Assembly (NCBI RefSeq): GCF_001513965.1
Contig: NZ_KQ948025.1
Location: 1-42,745, forward strand
Reading direction: 5' to 3'
DNA: 42,745 bases
DNA from: Streptomyces cellostaticus
GTDB taxonomy: Bacteria; Actinomycetota; Actinomycetes; Streptomycetales; Streptomycetaceae
Of this stretch, positions 23,137 through 31,981 are shown in pieces (the first letter of the stretch is position 1; each line of letters starts with the position of its first letter). The notes beneath the pieces are model-generated. The model did no database searches. It was given only the letters and a program-made list of their open reading frames with translations, and was not told the DNA's origin. The translations under genes and the position numbers were made by a program.

Positions 23137-23299
23137 CCGTCTCGTCGGCGCCTTGTCTTCAGCCGTCCTGGCCGAGCAGAACGACGAATGGACCGAGGCC
23201 CGCCGTTACATGGGGCTCGACCTGCTGGCCAAAGCCCGCCTCCACCCGATCGAGTCAGAAACCGACGGGATCGCCCTGCCCACCGAACTCACCGCATAG
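23137..23299 (+). pseudogene. remnant: C-terminus of an IS256-family transposase
   Basis: The frame ends VLAEQNDEWTEARRYMGLDL, then LAKARLHPIESETDGIALPT and a TAG stop, the characteristic C-terminus of IS256/mutator-type transposases in actinobacteria. Only about 50 codons remain; the DDE domain is lost. The sequence after the stop (gtggccgtcgatacaccact) looks like the IS right end. Confidence 0.82.
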
Positions 23300-23410
23300 C
23301 CTCAAAACGAGATCACCGAGTGGCCGTCGATACACCACTCCAGCGGACGTGACCCCTGGCCCGCCCTCCCCCACCTGCCTTACGGGCGCGGGGGCACCCC
23401 CGTCGCCCCC

Positions 23411-23473
23411 GCTCACCTGTGCCGATGAGGCACCGTTGCCTGGAGTCGGCCCGATCCGCCGGACGGGCCCTAG
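23411..23473 (-). mobile_element. solo end of a short inverted-repeat element (MITE-like)
   Basis: This 63-bp block is, in reverse orientation, about 90 percent or more identical to the left end of the 39210-39400 element, including its ctagggcc-gtccggcgg terminus. Only one end is recognisable here. Its terminal CTAG (23470-23473) contains the TAG stop of the M6 metalloprotease gene. Confidence 0.8.
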
Positions 23474-24798
23474 CGTCGCGTCCGCGTCACCCGCACCTTG
23501 TACTCCCCGGACCGGCCTGCCCCCAGCACCTCGATCGTGATCCCGTGGTGCGGATCCTTGAAGCTTTCGCCGGGGGAGAAGGGGGCGTCGGAGAGTTCCG
23601 TGTGGATGTTGGGGCTGTGGGTGCAGCCGCCGCTGCCCCGGTGGGCGTCGTAGACGGTGACCGGGCCGCGTCCGGTGTCCACCGTGGCGTCGACCTTGTA
23701 GATGAGGATGCCCGGCTTGCACACGGACTCGTCGTTGCCCCCCTGGGTACGCAGCTCCAGCGCGTACGAGCTCCGCCGGTCGACCGGTACGAGCACCAGC
23801 TTCCCGCCGCCCTTCTTGTACAGCGGCGTCAGCGTGTACACGGCGACGCCCTCGGCCGCCGCGCAGCCGACCTGGGTGCCGTTCAGCCAGCCCAGCTTCC
23901 ACTTGTGCCAGCCGAGCAGGTCGTTGTCGGCCCCCCAGTCCTCGCTCATGATGTCCCAGTGCCCGACCGCGCTCCCGCCCTCCTGGGTGTACAGGTCGGG
24001 CAGTCCGAAGGTGTGGCCGTTCTCGTGCGGCAGCACCCGGTAGCCGGTGCGGGCGTAGGAGCCGGAGCCGTCGTCCTGGCGGGAGTAGACGAAGGACGCG
24101 TTGGCGACGGGGACGCCGTCGGCGACCGGGGCGTCGGAGTTGCCGGCGAACGTCACGGACAGCACCGTGTCCAGGGCGGAAGGGCCGGCGTTCGGGGTGA
24201 TCAGCACGTTCAGCAGGTCGTACGCGTGGAAGTCCACGTCGGGATCGGCGGTGGCCACGATGTCCTGCACCAGCTGCCGGTAGCCGGGGTCGAAGGGTGC
24301 GCCGCGCTCTATGCCGTACGCCTTGAACGGTTTCGGCATGCGCAGCCAGGTGGTGACGGGGGTTTCGGGGCGGTAGTCGAGACGGCCGTACGACGCCCTG
24401 CGGAACCACTCCCGGGTCTGCGGGAAGAACTCGTGGAAGCGGTCGAGCGCGCTGCCCTGTCCGGGTGCGTCGGAGAAGTCGACCATCAGGGTCAGGGCGT
24501 GGACCGTGCCGGTGGAGCGGGAGTATCCGGCCGGTGTGGGGACGCCTTCCGTCATCTGTACGTCCAGGCCGCCGCGGATCATGCACGGCGAGAGAGCGGA
24601 GGAGGGGGCCAGGCCTATGGGCCCGGCGGTGGTGGGCGCCGTCAGATGTCCGGTCCCGGCCGAGGTGCTGACCGCGAGGGTCAGGACGGTCACCGCGCCG
24701 AGGGCGGCCACACGGCGCGGGCGTATGGGGCGCGGGCGTATGCGGCACGAGCGGGTACGGCGCGGGCGTATGCGGCGGCGGGGCTGCTGCGGCTGCAT
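23470..24798 (-). CDS. secreted M6-family metalloprotease
   Basis: The 442-aa preprotein has an arginine-rich N-region, a hydrophobic core (VAALGAVTVLTLAVSTSAG) and a probable Sec/Tat-type signal cleavage region near residue 48. The catalytic motif is HENGH (258-262), followed by GLPDLY and the met-turn-like HWDIMSEDWG. This is the layout of M6 (immune inhibitor A-like) zinc peptidases. The N-region is built on an IRPR(R/P) repeat encoded by short DNA repeats. ATG 24798 has GGAAGG 7 nt upstream. The TAG stop is inside the terminal CTAG of a MITE-like end, so the original C-terminus may have been altered. Confidence 0.92.
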   Translation of the reverse strand: MQPQQPRRRIRPRRTRSCRIRPRPIRPRRVAALGAVTVLTLAVSTSAGTGHLTAPTTAGPIGLAPSSALSPCMIRGGLDVQMTEGVPTPAGYSRSTGTVHALTLMVDFSDAPGQGSALDRFHEFFPQTREWFRRASYGRLDYRPETPVTTWLRMPKPFKAYGIERGAPFDPGYRQLVQDIVATADPDVDFHAYDLLNVLITPNAGPSALDTVLSVTFAGNSDAPVADGVPVANASFVYSRQDDGSGSYARTGYRVLPHENGHTFGLPDLYTQEGGSAVGHWDIMSEDWGADNDLLGWHKWKLGWLNGTQVGCAAAEGVAVYTLTPLYKKGGGKLVLVPVDRRSSYALELRTQGGNDESVCKPGILIYKVDATVDTGRGPVTVYDAHRGSGGCTHSPNIHTELSDAPFSPGESFKDPHHGITIEVLGAGRSGEYKVRVTRTRR

Positions 24799-24999
24799 GC
24801 ATGGACCTTCCGCTCCACGGCAGCCGCCCGGTCTCCGGCTGCACCCTTGCGATCACCCTGTGTCGGCAGGGCCAAGGGCGCGCGCTGGAGGAGACCGATC
24901 GTGGGAATCCCGCGCGGGCAGGTGTGAAACACCCCGCGGGCGCGTGTGGTTCAGGTCACAGGGATTCTTTCCGGCTGCGGGAAATATCCGGGGAACGTC

Positions 25000-25034
25000 T
25001 CCCCGTTTAGACCTGTGTCCGAGCGAAACGGGGA
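25000..25034. promoter_or_regulatory. candidate TetR operator upstream of tetR-DHA2 genes
   Basis: tccccgttt (25000-25008) and aaacgggga (25026-25034) form a perfect 9-bp inverted repeat with a 17-bp spacer, 52-86 bp upstream of the TetR GTG. A related partial copy (cggggaacgtctccccg) overlaps the left arm. The rest of the 24799-25085 divergent gap shows no gene. Confidence 0.55.
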
Positions 25035-25085
25035 CTGCTTCCCCGGATCGCGGCTCAATGACCCGATGGACCCGAGGAGTGCGCC

Positions 25086-25727
25086 GTGCAGACCGCAACG
25101 CCCCTGGGCAGGGTGACCCGGCCCCGCGCCGACGCCCTGCGCAACCGGGAGCGGATCGTCACCGCCGCCCGGGAGATGTTCGTCGAACACGGCCCCGATG
25201 TGCCGCTCGACGAGATCGCCCGCCGGGCCGGCGTCGGCAACGCCACGGTGTACCGCAACTTCCCCGACCGTGACGCCCTCGTCCGCGAGGTCGTCTGCTC
25301 CGTGATGGACCGTACGGCCGCGGCGGCCGAGCAGGCCCTCGCGGAGACCGGCGACGCCTTCGCCGCCCTGGAGCGCTTCGTGCACACCGCCGCCGACGAG
25401 CGGATCAGTGCGCTGTGCCCGATGGTCTCCAGCACCTTCGACCAGAACCACCCCGACCTGGTAGCGGCTCGGGAACGGATCGAGCAGCTCGTCGAAGAGG
25501 TCATGGGCCGCGCCAAGGCGGCAGGGCAGCTGCGCGCCGACGTGGGAGTCGGCGACCTGCTGATCGTCGTGGCCCAGCTCAGCAGGCCCCCGGCCGGTAC
25601 GGACTGCCTGATCAGTGACCGCTTCGTCCACCGCCATCTCCAGCTCTTCCTGGACGGACTGCGGGCCCCGGCCCGCTCCGCCCTGCCCGGCACGGCCATC
25701 AGCATCAAGGAGCTGCGTCAGTCCTGA
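25086..25727 (+). CDS. TetR-family transcriptional regulator
   Basis: The 213-aa protein has a TetR helix-turn-helix at residues ~18-65 (RERIVTAAREMFVEHGPDVP, then DEIARRAGVGNATVYRNF). The helical ligand domain is of the SbtR-like type. GTG 25086 is preceded by GAGGAG. It is 142 bp upstream of a DHA2 exporter on the same strand, so it most likely represses itself and the exporter through the 25000-25034 dyad. The ligand is unknown. Confidence 0.93.
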   Translation: MQTATPLGRVTRPRADALRNRERIVTAAREMFVEHGPDVPLDEIARRAGVGNATVYRNFPDRDALVREVVCSVMDRTAAAAEQALAETGDAFAALERFVHTAADERISALCPMVSSTFDQNHPDLVAARERIEQLVEEVMGRAKAAGQLRADVGVGDLLIVVAQLSRPPAGTDCLISDRFVHRHLQLFLDGLRAPARSALPGTAISIKELRQS

Positions 25728-25868
25728 CCGCTTTCCCGACCACGTCCGCCATCGATGCCGTGACCGTGACCGCGACCGTTTAGTTCCGCCCGGCGCACCG
25801 GTCCAACGACCTGCACGACACGCCTTTCTTCCGTCACGAAGTCCCGAAGTCCCGAAGTGGGTGCCCCC

Positions 25869-27407
25869 ATGTCCGAAACAGCCCTCAAGGCTCCCGGCGC
25901 CGCCGCACCGAGCGGTGACGCCAACCGCTGGAAAGCGCTCGTCTTCATCGCGCTCGCCCAGCTGATGGTCGTCCTCGACGCCACCATCGTGAACATCGCC
26001 CTGCCCTCCGCCCAGCACGACCTCGGCATATCCGACGGCAACCGGCAGTGGGTCGTCACGGCCTACGCCCTCGCCTTCGGCGGTCTGCTGCTGTTCGGCG
26101 GCCGGATCGCCGACCTGTGGGGCCGCAAGCGCGCCTTCGTCATCGGCCTGACCGGCTTCGCCGCGGCCTCCGCGCTCGGCGGCGCCGCCACCACCGGCGC
26201 CATGATGTTCGGCGCCCGCGCGCTCCAGGGCGCCTTCGGTGCCCTGCTCGCCCCGGCCGCGCTCTCCCTGCTCGCCGTGATGTTCACGGACGCCAAGGAG
26301 CGCGCCAAGGCGTTCGGCATCTACGGCGCGATCGCCGGCGGCGGCGGTGCCGTCGGCTTCATCCTCGGCGGTGTGCTGACCCAGTACCTGGACTGGCGCT
26401 GGACGTTCTTCGTGAACATCCCGTTCGCCGTCGTCGCCGCGGCCGGCGCCTACTTCGTCATCCGTGAGCCGGCGGGCGGCCGCAACCGCTCCCCGCTCGA
26501 CATCCCGGGCGTCGTCCTGTCCACCCTCGGTCTGGTCTCGCTCGTCTACGGCTTCACCCGCGCCGAGTCCGACGGCTGGGGCGACCCTCTGACCGTGGGT
26601 CTGTTCGTCGCGTCGGCCGTCCTGCTGCTGGCCTTCGTCGTCACCGAGGCCAAGGTCAAGGCGCCGCTGCTGCCCCTGCGCGTGGTCACCGACCGCAACC
26701 GCGGCGGCATCTACCTCTCGCTCGGCATCGCGATCATCGCGATGTTCGGCACCTTCCTCTTCCTGACCTACTACCTCCAGGTCGTGAAGGGCTTCTCGCC
26801 GATCAGGACCGGCTTCGCGTTCCTGCCGATGATCGTCGGCATGATGGTCGGCTCGACCCAGATCGGCGCCCGCCTGATGACCCGCGTCCCGGCCCGGCTG
26901 CTGATGGGCCCCGGGTTCCTGGTCGCCGCGTCCGGCATGTTCCTGCTGACGCAGCTGGAGCTCGGGTCGTCGTACGCCGCGACCGTCCTGCCGGCGATGC
27001 TGCTGCTCGGCCTCGGGATGGGTACGGCATTCATGCCGGCCATGTCCCTGGCCACCCTGGGTGTCGAGCCCCGGGACGCCGGTGTCGCCTCCGCGATGGT
27101 CAACACCTCGCAGCAGGTGGGCGGCGCGATCGGCACCGCCCTGCTGAACACGATCGCCGCCTCCGCGCAGACCGCGTACGTCAGCGGCCACATCGCCGCG
27201 GCCACCACCAAGCCGCAGAAGCAGCTGGTCCACCTGCAGGCCATGGTGCACGGCTACACCAACGCCATCTGGTTCGCCGTCGGCATGCTGGTGCTCGCCG
27301 CGGTGATCGTCGTGGCCCTCGTCAACGCCGGCGGCTCGGGCACCGCCCCGGTGGCCTCCGGCGAGGGCGTGGAGGACGAGGTGCCGGTGCCGGTGGTGGC
27401 CCACTGA
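25869..27407 (+). CDS. DHA2-family (EmrB/QacA) drug exporter, 14 TM
   Basis: The 512-aa protein has 14 predicted membrane segments. It carries the DHA2 motifs LDATIVNIALPSAQHDLGIS (motif D1), GGRIADLWGRKRAF (motif A) and a central GAIAGGGGAVGFILGGVLTQ (motif C, antiporter). The C-terminal half includes QQVGGAIGTALLNTI. It should export cationic or amphiphilic drugs by proton antiport. ATG 25869 is chosen; an in-frame GTG at 25857 lies 12 nt upstream. It is controlled by the TetR gene before it and converges on a MarR gene. Confidence 0.93.
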   Translation: MSETALKAPGAAAPSGDANRWKALVFIALAQLMVVLDATIVNIALPSAQHDLGISDGNRQWVVTAYALAFGGLLLFGGRIADLWGRKRAFVIGLTGFAAASALGGAATTGAMMFGARALQGAFGALLAPAALSLLAVMFTDAKERAKAFGIYGAIAGGGGAVGFILGGVLTQYLDWRWTFFVNIPFAVVAAAGAYFVIREPAGGRNRSPLDIPGVVLSTLGLVSLVYGFTRAESDGWGDPLTVGLFVASAVLLLAFVVTEAKVKAPLLPLRVVTDRNRGGIYLSLGIAIIAMFGTFLFLTYYLQVVKGFSPIRTGFAFLPMIVGMMVGSTQIGARLMTRVPARLLMGPGFLVAASGMFLLTQLELGSSYAATVLPAMLLLGLGMGTAFMPAMSLATLGVEPRDAGVASAMVNTSQQVGGAIGTALLNTIAASAQTAYVSGHIAAATTKPQKQLVHLQAMVHGYTNAIWFAVGMLVLAAVIVVALVNAGGSGTAPVASGEGVEDEVPVPVVAH

Positions 27408-27423
27408 GCATCCGTACGGTGAC

Positions 27424-27933
27424 TTAGCGGAGCCAGGGCAGGTCCGCACCCGCTTCGTTGGGCTGAAGGCCCTCGGCGACGATCTCCATGATCTCGCCGA
27501 GGGTCTTCTGCTGTTCCGGGGTCAGCCGCTCGAACATCGCCTGCCGTACGGCGGTCACATGGCCGGGCGCGGTGCGCTGCAGCACCTCGGCGCCCGCGTC
27601 GGTGAGCACCGCGAACTGGCCGCGCTTGTCGGAGGGGCAGTCCTCGCGGCGGACCCAGCCGTTCTTCTCCAGGCGGGCGATCGCGTGCGACAGCCGGGAG
27701 CGGGTGATCTTCGACTTCATCGCCAGCTCCGTCATCCGCAGCCGGCGGCGCGGCGCCTCGGCGAGGCCGACGAGCAGTCCGTAGTAGATGTGCGGCATGC
27801 CCGCGTCGCGCTGCAGCTGCCGGTCGAGGTGGTCCTCCAGCAGGGTGGTGGCGTGCAGATAGGCGCGCCAGACGCGCTGCTCCTCGTCGGTGAGCCAGCG
27901 GTGCCGGTCGGCGGAGTCCGTTGCCGTGTTCAT
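27424..27933 (-). CDS. MarR-family transcriptional regulator
   Basis: The 169-aa protein has a winged helix at about residues 50-115 (RLRMTELAMKSKITRSRLSH, then AIARLEKNGWVRREDCPSDK, with the wing following) flanked by dimerisation helices. I start at ATG 27933. ATG 27954 directly abuts AAGGAG (zero spacing), so the mRNA may be unusual or short-leadered. It is divergent from an extradiol dioxygenase and convergent with a DHA2 exporter. The CTTGAA/CTCAAG motifs in the shared promoter region are probable binding sites. Confidence 0.9.
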   Translation of the reverse strand: MNTATDSADRHRWLTDEEQRVWRAYLHATTLLEDHLDRQLQRDAGMPHIYYGLLVGLAEAPRRRLRMTELAMKSKITRSRLSHAIARLEKNGWVRREDCPSDKRGQFAVLTDAGAEVLQRTAPGHVTAVRQAMFERLTPEQQKTLGEIMEIVAEGLQPNEAGADLPWLR

Positions 27934-27957
27934 GCGTCCCACTGTACGGGCCATCTC

Positions 27958-28065
27958 CTTGAAACTTGAACAAGTCGGGCGTACGCTGTTGCCGTAAAGC
28001 TTGAGAGTTAAAGCATCCGGCTCAAGACCTCAAGACCTCAAGACCTCAGACCTCAAGACAAAGAC
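27958..28065. promoter_or_regulatory. CTTGAR/CTCAAG operator array between marR and dioxygenase
   Basis: cttgaa occurs at 27958 and 27965 and cttgag at 28000. Then follow five tandem 8-bp units of ctcaagac (28021, 28029, 28037, 28045 with one base lost, 28052) and a degenerate aaagac. ctcaag is the reverse complement of cttgag, so the gap holds about eight related half-sites, likely for the MarR regulator. Confidence 0.6.
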
Positions 28066-28104
28066 ATCTGAGTCGAAGCATCCGAAACATTGGGAGCCGC
28101 CGCC

Positions 28105-28896
28105 ATGTCCGCCGCCACCCAGGAGCGCATGCCCGCCCTCTATCTCAGTCATGGCGCCCCGCCGCTCGCCGACGACCCGGTCTGGCCCGGCCAGCTCGCC
28201 GCCTGGTCCGCCGACCTGCCGCGCCCCAAGGCGATCCTGATGGTCTCCGCCCACTGGGAGGAGGCGCCCCTCGCCCTCGGCGCCACCCGGACCATCCCCC
28301 TCGTCTACGACTTCTGGGGCTTCCCGGAGCACTACTACCAGGTCCGGTACGCCGCCCCCGGCGCGCCCGGGGTCGCCGAATCCGTCCGCAAGCTGCTGCG
28401 CGCCCCCGGCATCCCCGTCCAGGACATCCCCGACCGCGGCCTCGACCACGGCGCCTACGTCCCCCTGGTCGAGATGTTCCCGGCCGCTGACGTTCCTGTC
28501 CTGCAGATCTCCCTGCCCACCCTCGATCCCCGGCGTCTGATGGACATCGGCCGCAAGCTCGCCCCGCTGCGCGACGAGGGCGTGCTGATCGTCGGCTCCG
28601 GCTTCTTCACGCACAACCTGGCCGCACTGCGGTACGCGGGCAGGGGCGTGCCGAGCTGGTCCTCCGAGTTCGACGACTGGGGCCGGCACGCCCTGGAGGC
28701 CCGTGACTGGGACGCCCTGCTGGACTTCCTCCACAAGGCCCCGGCCGGCCGCTACGCCCACCCGCGCACCGAGCACTTCGCCCCGCTCTTCGTCACCATG
28801 GGCGCGGCCGAGGCGAGCGGCGAGCTGGATGCGCAGAAGTCGGTGATCGACGGGTTCTGGATGGGAATGGCGAAGCGGTCGGTGCAGTTCGGCTGA
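28105..28896 (+). CDS. DODA/LigB-type extradiol ring-cleavage dioxygenase (YgiD-like)
   Basis: The 263-aa protein belongs to class III extradiol dioxygenases of the 4,5-DOPA dioxygenase group. Metal-ligand regions are LYLSHGAPP (His16), MVSAHWEE (His50), GSGFFTHNL and RTEHFAPLFV. Known members open catechols such as DOPA; the physiological substrate in streptomycetes is not known. ATG 28105 has GGGAG 9 nt upstream. It is divergent from MarR, which probably represses it in response to a phenolic ligand. Its stop is 1 bp from the convergent acetyltransferase stop. Confidence 0.92.
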   Translation: MSAATQERMPALYLSHGAPPLADDPVWPGQLAAWSADLPRPKAILMVSAHWEEAPLALGATRTIPLVYDFWGFPEHYYQVRYAAPGAPGVAESVRKLLRAPGIPVQDIPDRGLDHGAYVPLVEMFPAADVPVLQISLPTLDPRRLMDIGRKLAPLRDEGVLIVGSGFFTHNLAALRYAGRGVPSWSSEFDDWGRHALEARDWDALLDFLHKAPAGRYAHPRTEHFAPLFVTMGAAEASGELDAQKSVIDGFWMGMAKRSVQFG

Positions 28897-28897
28897 C

Positions 28898-29416
28898 CTA
28901 CAGATCCTTCTCGTACCAGGACACGTCCCAGTAGCGGCCGAACTTGCGTCCGACTTCCCGGTAGGTGCCGACGCACCGGAAGCCGAAGCGGGCATGCAGC
29001 CGCCCGGAGGCCTGGTTCGGCTGGGCGATGCCGGCGTAGGCGCGGTGTACGTCCTCGTCGGCCAGGGCCTTGAAGAGGGCGTCGTAGAGCAGGGTGCCGA
29101 TCCCGCGGCGGCCGGCGTCCGGGGCGACGTACACCGTTGTCTCCACGGATGTCACGTATGCGGACTTCGGCCGGTAAGGGCTGGATGTGGTGTACCCCAG
29201 AATCTGCTGAGAGTCCTCTTCCGTGGCAACCATCAGGCGGTATGGGCCGTCTTCCGGGTGGGAGAGCAGCCAAGGGCGGCGCTCTTCCGGAGTGAAGACC
29301 GCCGTATCGAATGTGATGGCCGTCTCGCGTACGTAGTGGTTGTAGAGGGCTGTGAGGGCGTCGAGATCCTTCTCGACTCCGGGCCTGACCTGCACTTCTG
29401 TGCGTCCGGACGACAT
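28898..29416 (-). CDS. GNAT acetyltransferase, phosphinothricin/methionine-sulfone acetyltransferase-like
   Basis: The 172-aa protein matches the PAT/MnaT branch of GNAT enzymes: LTALYNHYVRETAITFDTAV, PEERRPWLLSH, the acetyl-CoA loop VAPDAGRRGIGTLLYDALF and the C-terminal GFRCVGTYREVGRKFGRYWD. These enzymes acetylate phosphinothricin, methionine sulfone/sulfoximine or related amino acids; the natural substrate here is uncertain. ATG 29416 has GGGGAGG 4 nt upstream. It is divergent from hrdD. Confidence 0.92.
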   Translation of the reverse strand: MSSGRTEVQVRPGVEKDLDALTALYNHYVRETAITFDTAVFTPEERRPWLLSHPEDGPYRLMVATEEDSQQILGYTTSSPYRPKSAYVTSVETTVYVAPDAGRRGIGTLLYDALFKALADEDVHRAYAGIAQPNQASGRLHARFGFRCVGTYREVGRKFGRYWDVSWYEKDL

Positions 29417-29475
29417 CGCGCCTCCCCGTGTGGCGGACAGGGTACTGCATGATCAGAAAAATAGGGGGGCGGGTT

Positions 29476-29502
29476 GGGAATTCTGTCCGGATTCCAGTCG
29501 TT
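29476..29502 (+). promoter_or_regulatory. SigR-type promoter of hrdD (GGGAAT-N18-GTT)
   Basis: GGGAAT (29476-29481), exactly 18 bp, then GTT (29500-29502) matches the known streptomycete SigR consensus GGAAT-N18-GTT. It lies about 105 bp upstream of the hrdD ATG. hrdD is a known SigR target in S. coelicolor, which supports both calls. Confidence 0.88.
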
Positions 29503-29607
29503 GTTTCCCACGGATGCAGGGCACTCCAGGAGAGTCCCAGAGACAGCCCCCGGAGTGCCGAGCGTTCGTTAGGACCACCCGCCAGCCCATCACGCAAGGG
29601 AGCACGC

Positions 29608-30606
<999 letters not shown>

Positions 30607-30682
30607 CCCGGCGTACGACCGCTTCGACCGCGTACGCCCGGTGGCCGAAGACGGCGCAAACATGGCGCGCTACCGTCGCTTC

Positions 30683-30725
30683 AACTCCGGGGCCCGAGGG
30701 AACAACCCTTCAGGGCCCAGGAGTT
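30683..30725 (+). terminator. first hairpin after hrdD
   Basis: aactccggggccc (30683-30695) pairs with 30713-30725 with one mismatch across a 17-nt loop, 76 bp after the hrdD stop. Confidence 0.5.
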
Positions 30726-30833
30726 GGGCCCCGGACCGCACTCCCACTCCCCCCACACGCACCACCGGCACGACGTCACCCCGTATGAGCCACGTCCCGA
30801 CGCAATCCCCCCCCGGCGCCGGGACCTTCCCAG

Positions 30834-30882
30834 GGCCGGGCTTCGGCGCCTACCCCCCCCAGGCGCCGGAGCCCGGCCTTTT
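30834..30882 (+). terminator. strong rho-independent terminator downstream of hrdD
   Basis: An 18-bp stem (30834-30851 with 30861-30878; one G-T wobble) closes a 9-nt C-rich loop and is followed by TTTT (30879-30882). Confidence 0.85.
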
Positions 30883-31009
30883 CCTTGCCGCTGGGGTACT
30901 GCGGGGCGGATGTCCGAGAGGCGTGAGTGTCCGCGGAGACGGCGCAGAGGGCGGACATGCTGGAAGGGCGGGCCACCCCGTACCTGAACCCCGGGGTGGC
31001 CCGCCGGAT

Positions 31010-31037
31010 GGCAGATTCTGCCACATCGGCATAGCCT
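31010..31037 (+). promoter_or_regulatory. candidate operator and leaderless promoter of the TetR gene
   Basis: A perfect dyad ggcaga-t-tctgcc (31010-31022) precedes TAGCCT (31032-31037), which lies 6 bp before GTG 31044. There is no ribosome site before the GTG, so transcription probably starts at or next to the start codon. Confidence 0.5.
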
Positions 31038-31043
31038 GCCGAG

Positions 31044-31748
31044 GTGAGCACCCCCAGCACCACCGGCACCACCGCCCACCAGCACGTTTCGGCCTCCGCC
31101 CCGGCGTCCCTCACGGAACGCCGCAAGGCGGAGACCCGCATGGAGATCGCCCGCGCGGCGGCCGCCCTGTTCGTCCGCCAGGGCCTGCGCGCCACCCGCG
31201 CCGAGGACATCGCGCAGGCGGCGGGCATCGCGCCGCGCACCTTCTACCGTTACTTCGCCTCCAAGGAGGAGGCGGTGTCCCCGCTCTACGCGGCAGGCGC
31301 CGAGCGCTGGACCCAAGCGGTGCGCGAGGCCCCGCCCGCCCTCACCGTCCCCGAGGCCCTGCGGCACGCGGTCGGCCACACCCTCACCCCCGGCATCGGC
31401 GTCTCGGCGGCGTCCTGGGAGTGGGTCCGCACCCTCATCCGCCTGGCCGACGCAAGCCCGGCACTACGGAAGGTCTGGGCAGAGGTCTGCCAGGCCTCGG
31501 AGGGCACGCTCGCGGAAATCCTCGCTGAGCGACTGGCGTCGGCGGGGGAGGAGGCGGCGGACAACGCTGCCGCCCCGGCACCGGTCACCCCGCGTCTGCG
31601 CTTCGCGGCAGCAGTGGCCGGCGCGGCGATCCGTGTGGCCGTCGAGTCCTGGGCGACCACCACAGCCCCACCCACGGGTCCCACCGGTCCGGCGGCCCTG
31701 GCCCTGCAAAACCTCGAGGCTCTGGACGACTTCGGATGGGGCGCCTAG
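31044..31748 (+). CDS. TetR-family transcriptional regulator (SCO3201-like)
   Basis: The 234-aa protein has a Ser/Thr/Ala-rich lead of ~20 residues and then a TetR helix-turn-helix (RMEIARAAAALFVRQGLRAT, EDIAQAAGIAPRTFYRYF, about residues 32-72). A variable helical ligand domain follows. By position next to hrdD it resembles SCO3201 of S. coelicolor, a TetR regulator reported to repress antibiotic production when overexpressed; that link is from memory. No ribosome site precedes GTG 31044, which suggests a leaderless mRNA. Confidence 0.88.
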   Translation: MSTPSTTGTTAHQHVSASAPASLTERRKAETRMEIARAAAALFVRQGLRATRAEDIAQAAGIAPRTFYRYFASKEEAVSPLYAAGAERWTQAVREAPPALTVPEALRHAVGHTLTPGIGVSAASWEWVRTLIRLADASPALRKVWAEVCQASEGTLAEILAERLASAGEEAADNAAAPAPVTPRLRFAAAVAGAAIRVAVESWATTTAPPTGPTGPAALALQNLEALDDFGWGA

Positions 31749-31814
31749 CTTCGGCCGCGGGTGAGTGGGGGCTGATCGCGCCCACGCGGCGGAGCCGCAA
31801 ATCGATACAGCCCC

Positions 31815-31831
31815 GCGCCCCTTGGGGGCGC
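31815..31831. terminator. gcgcccc-ttg-ggggcgc hairpin after the TetR gene
   Basis: Perfect 7-bp stem, 3-nt loop, in the 233-bp gap between convergent TetR and WYL genes. The flanking text (gcggagccgcaaatcgatac before it) resembles a dispersed intergenic sequence common in Streptomyces genomes. Confidence 0.6.
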
Positions 31832-31981
31832 GCGTAGCTGCGGGCAGTCGTGCCTCCCCTCAGTGCCTTAAGGGCCTGGGGGACCCCCGGGGCGGCACGG
31901 GTGGGCGCAGCGGCACCCCGTCAGCGCGGGCGAGCGACACCCACCCCCGCCCCGCGCCAACTCCGTGCGCCTGAAACCCGC

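Larger units (their letters stand above)
30726..31043. other. non-coding region between hrdD and the TetR gene
   Basis: No gene is supported here. The region holds a strong terminator (30834-30882), a 14-bp perfect hairpin (30967-30980 with 30992-31005), a ggcaga-t-tctgcc dyad and a likely leaderless promoter for the TetR gene. Confidence 0.6.

Noticed and set aside
24799..25085. Possible small gene between the M6 protease and TetR genes
   Set aside because: No frame with start, ribosome site and coding bias; the region reads as a divergent promoter.
28021..28059. Tandem 8-bp repeats considered as a CRISPR-like array
   Set aside because: Units are contiguous with no spacers and there are no cas genes; they lie in a promoter.
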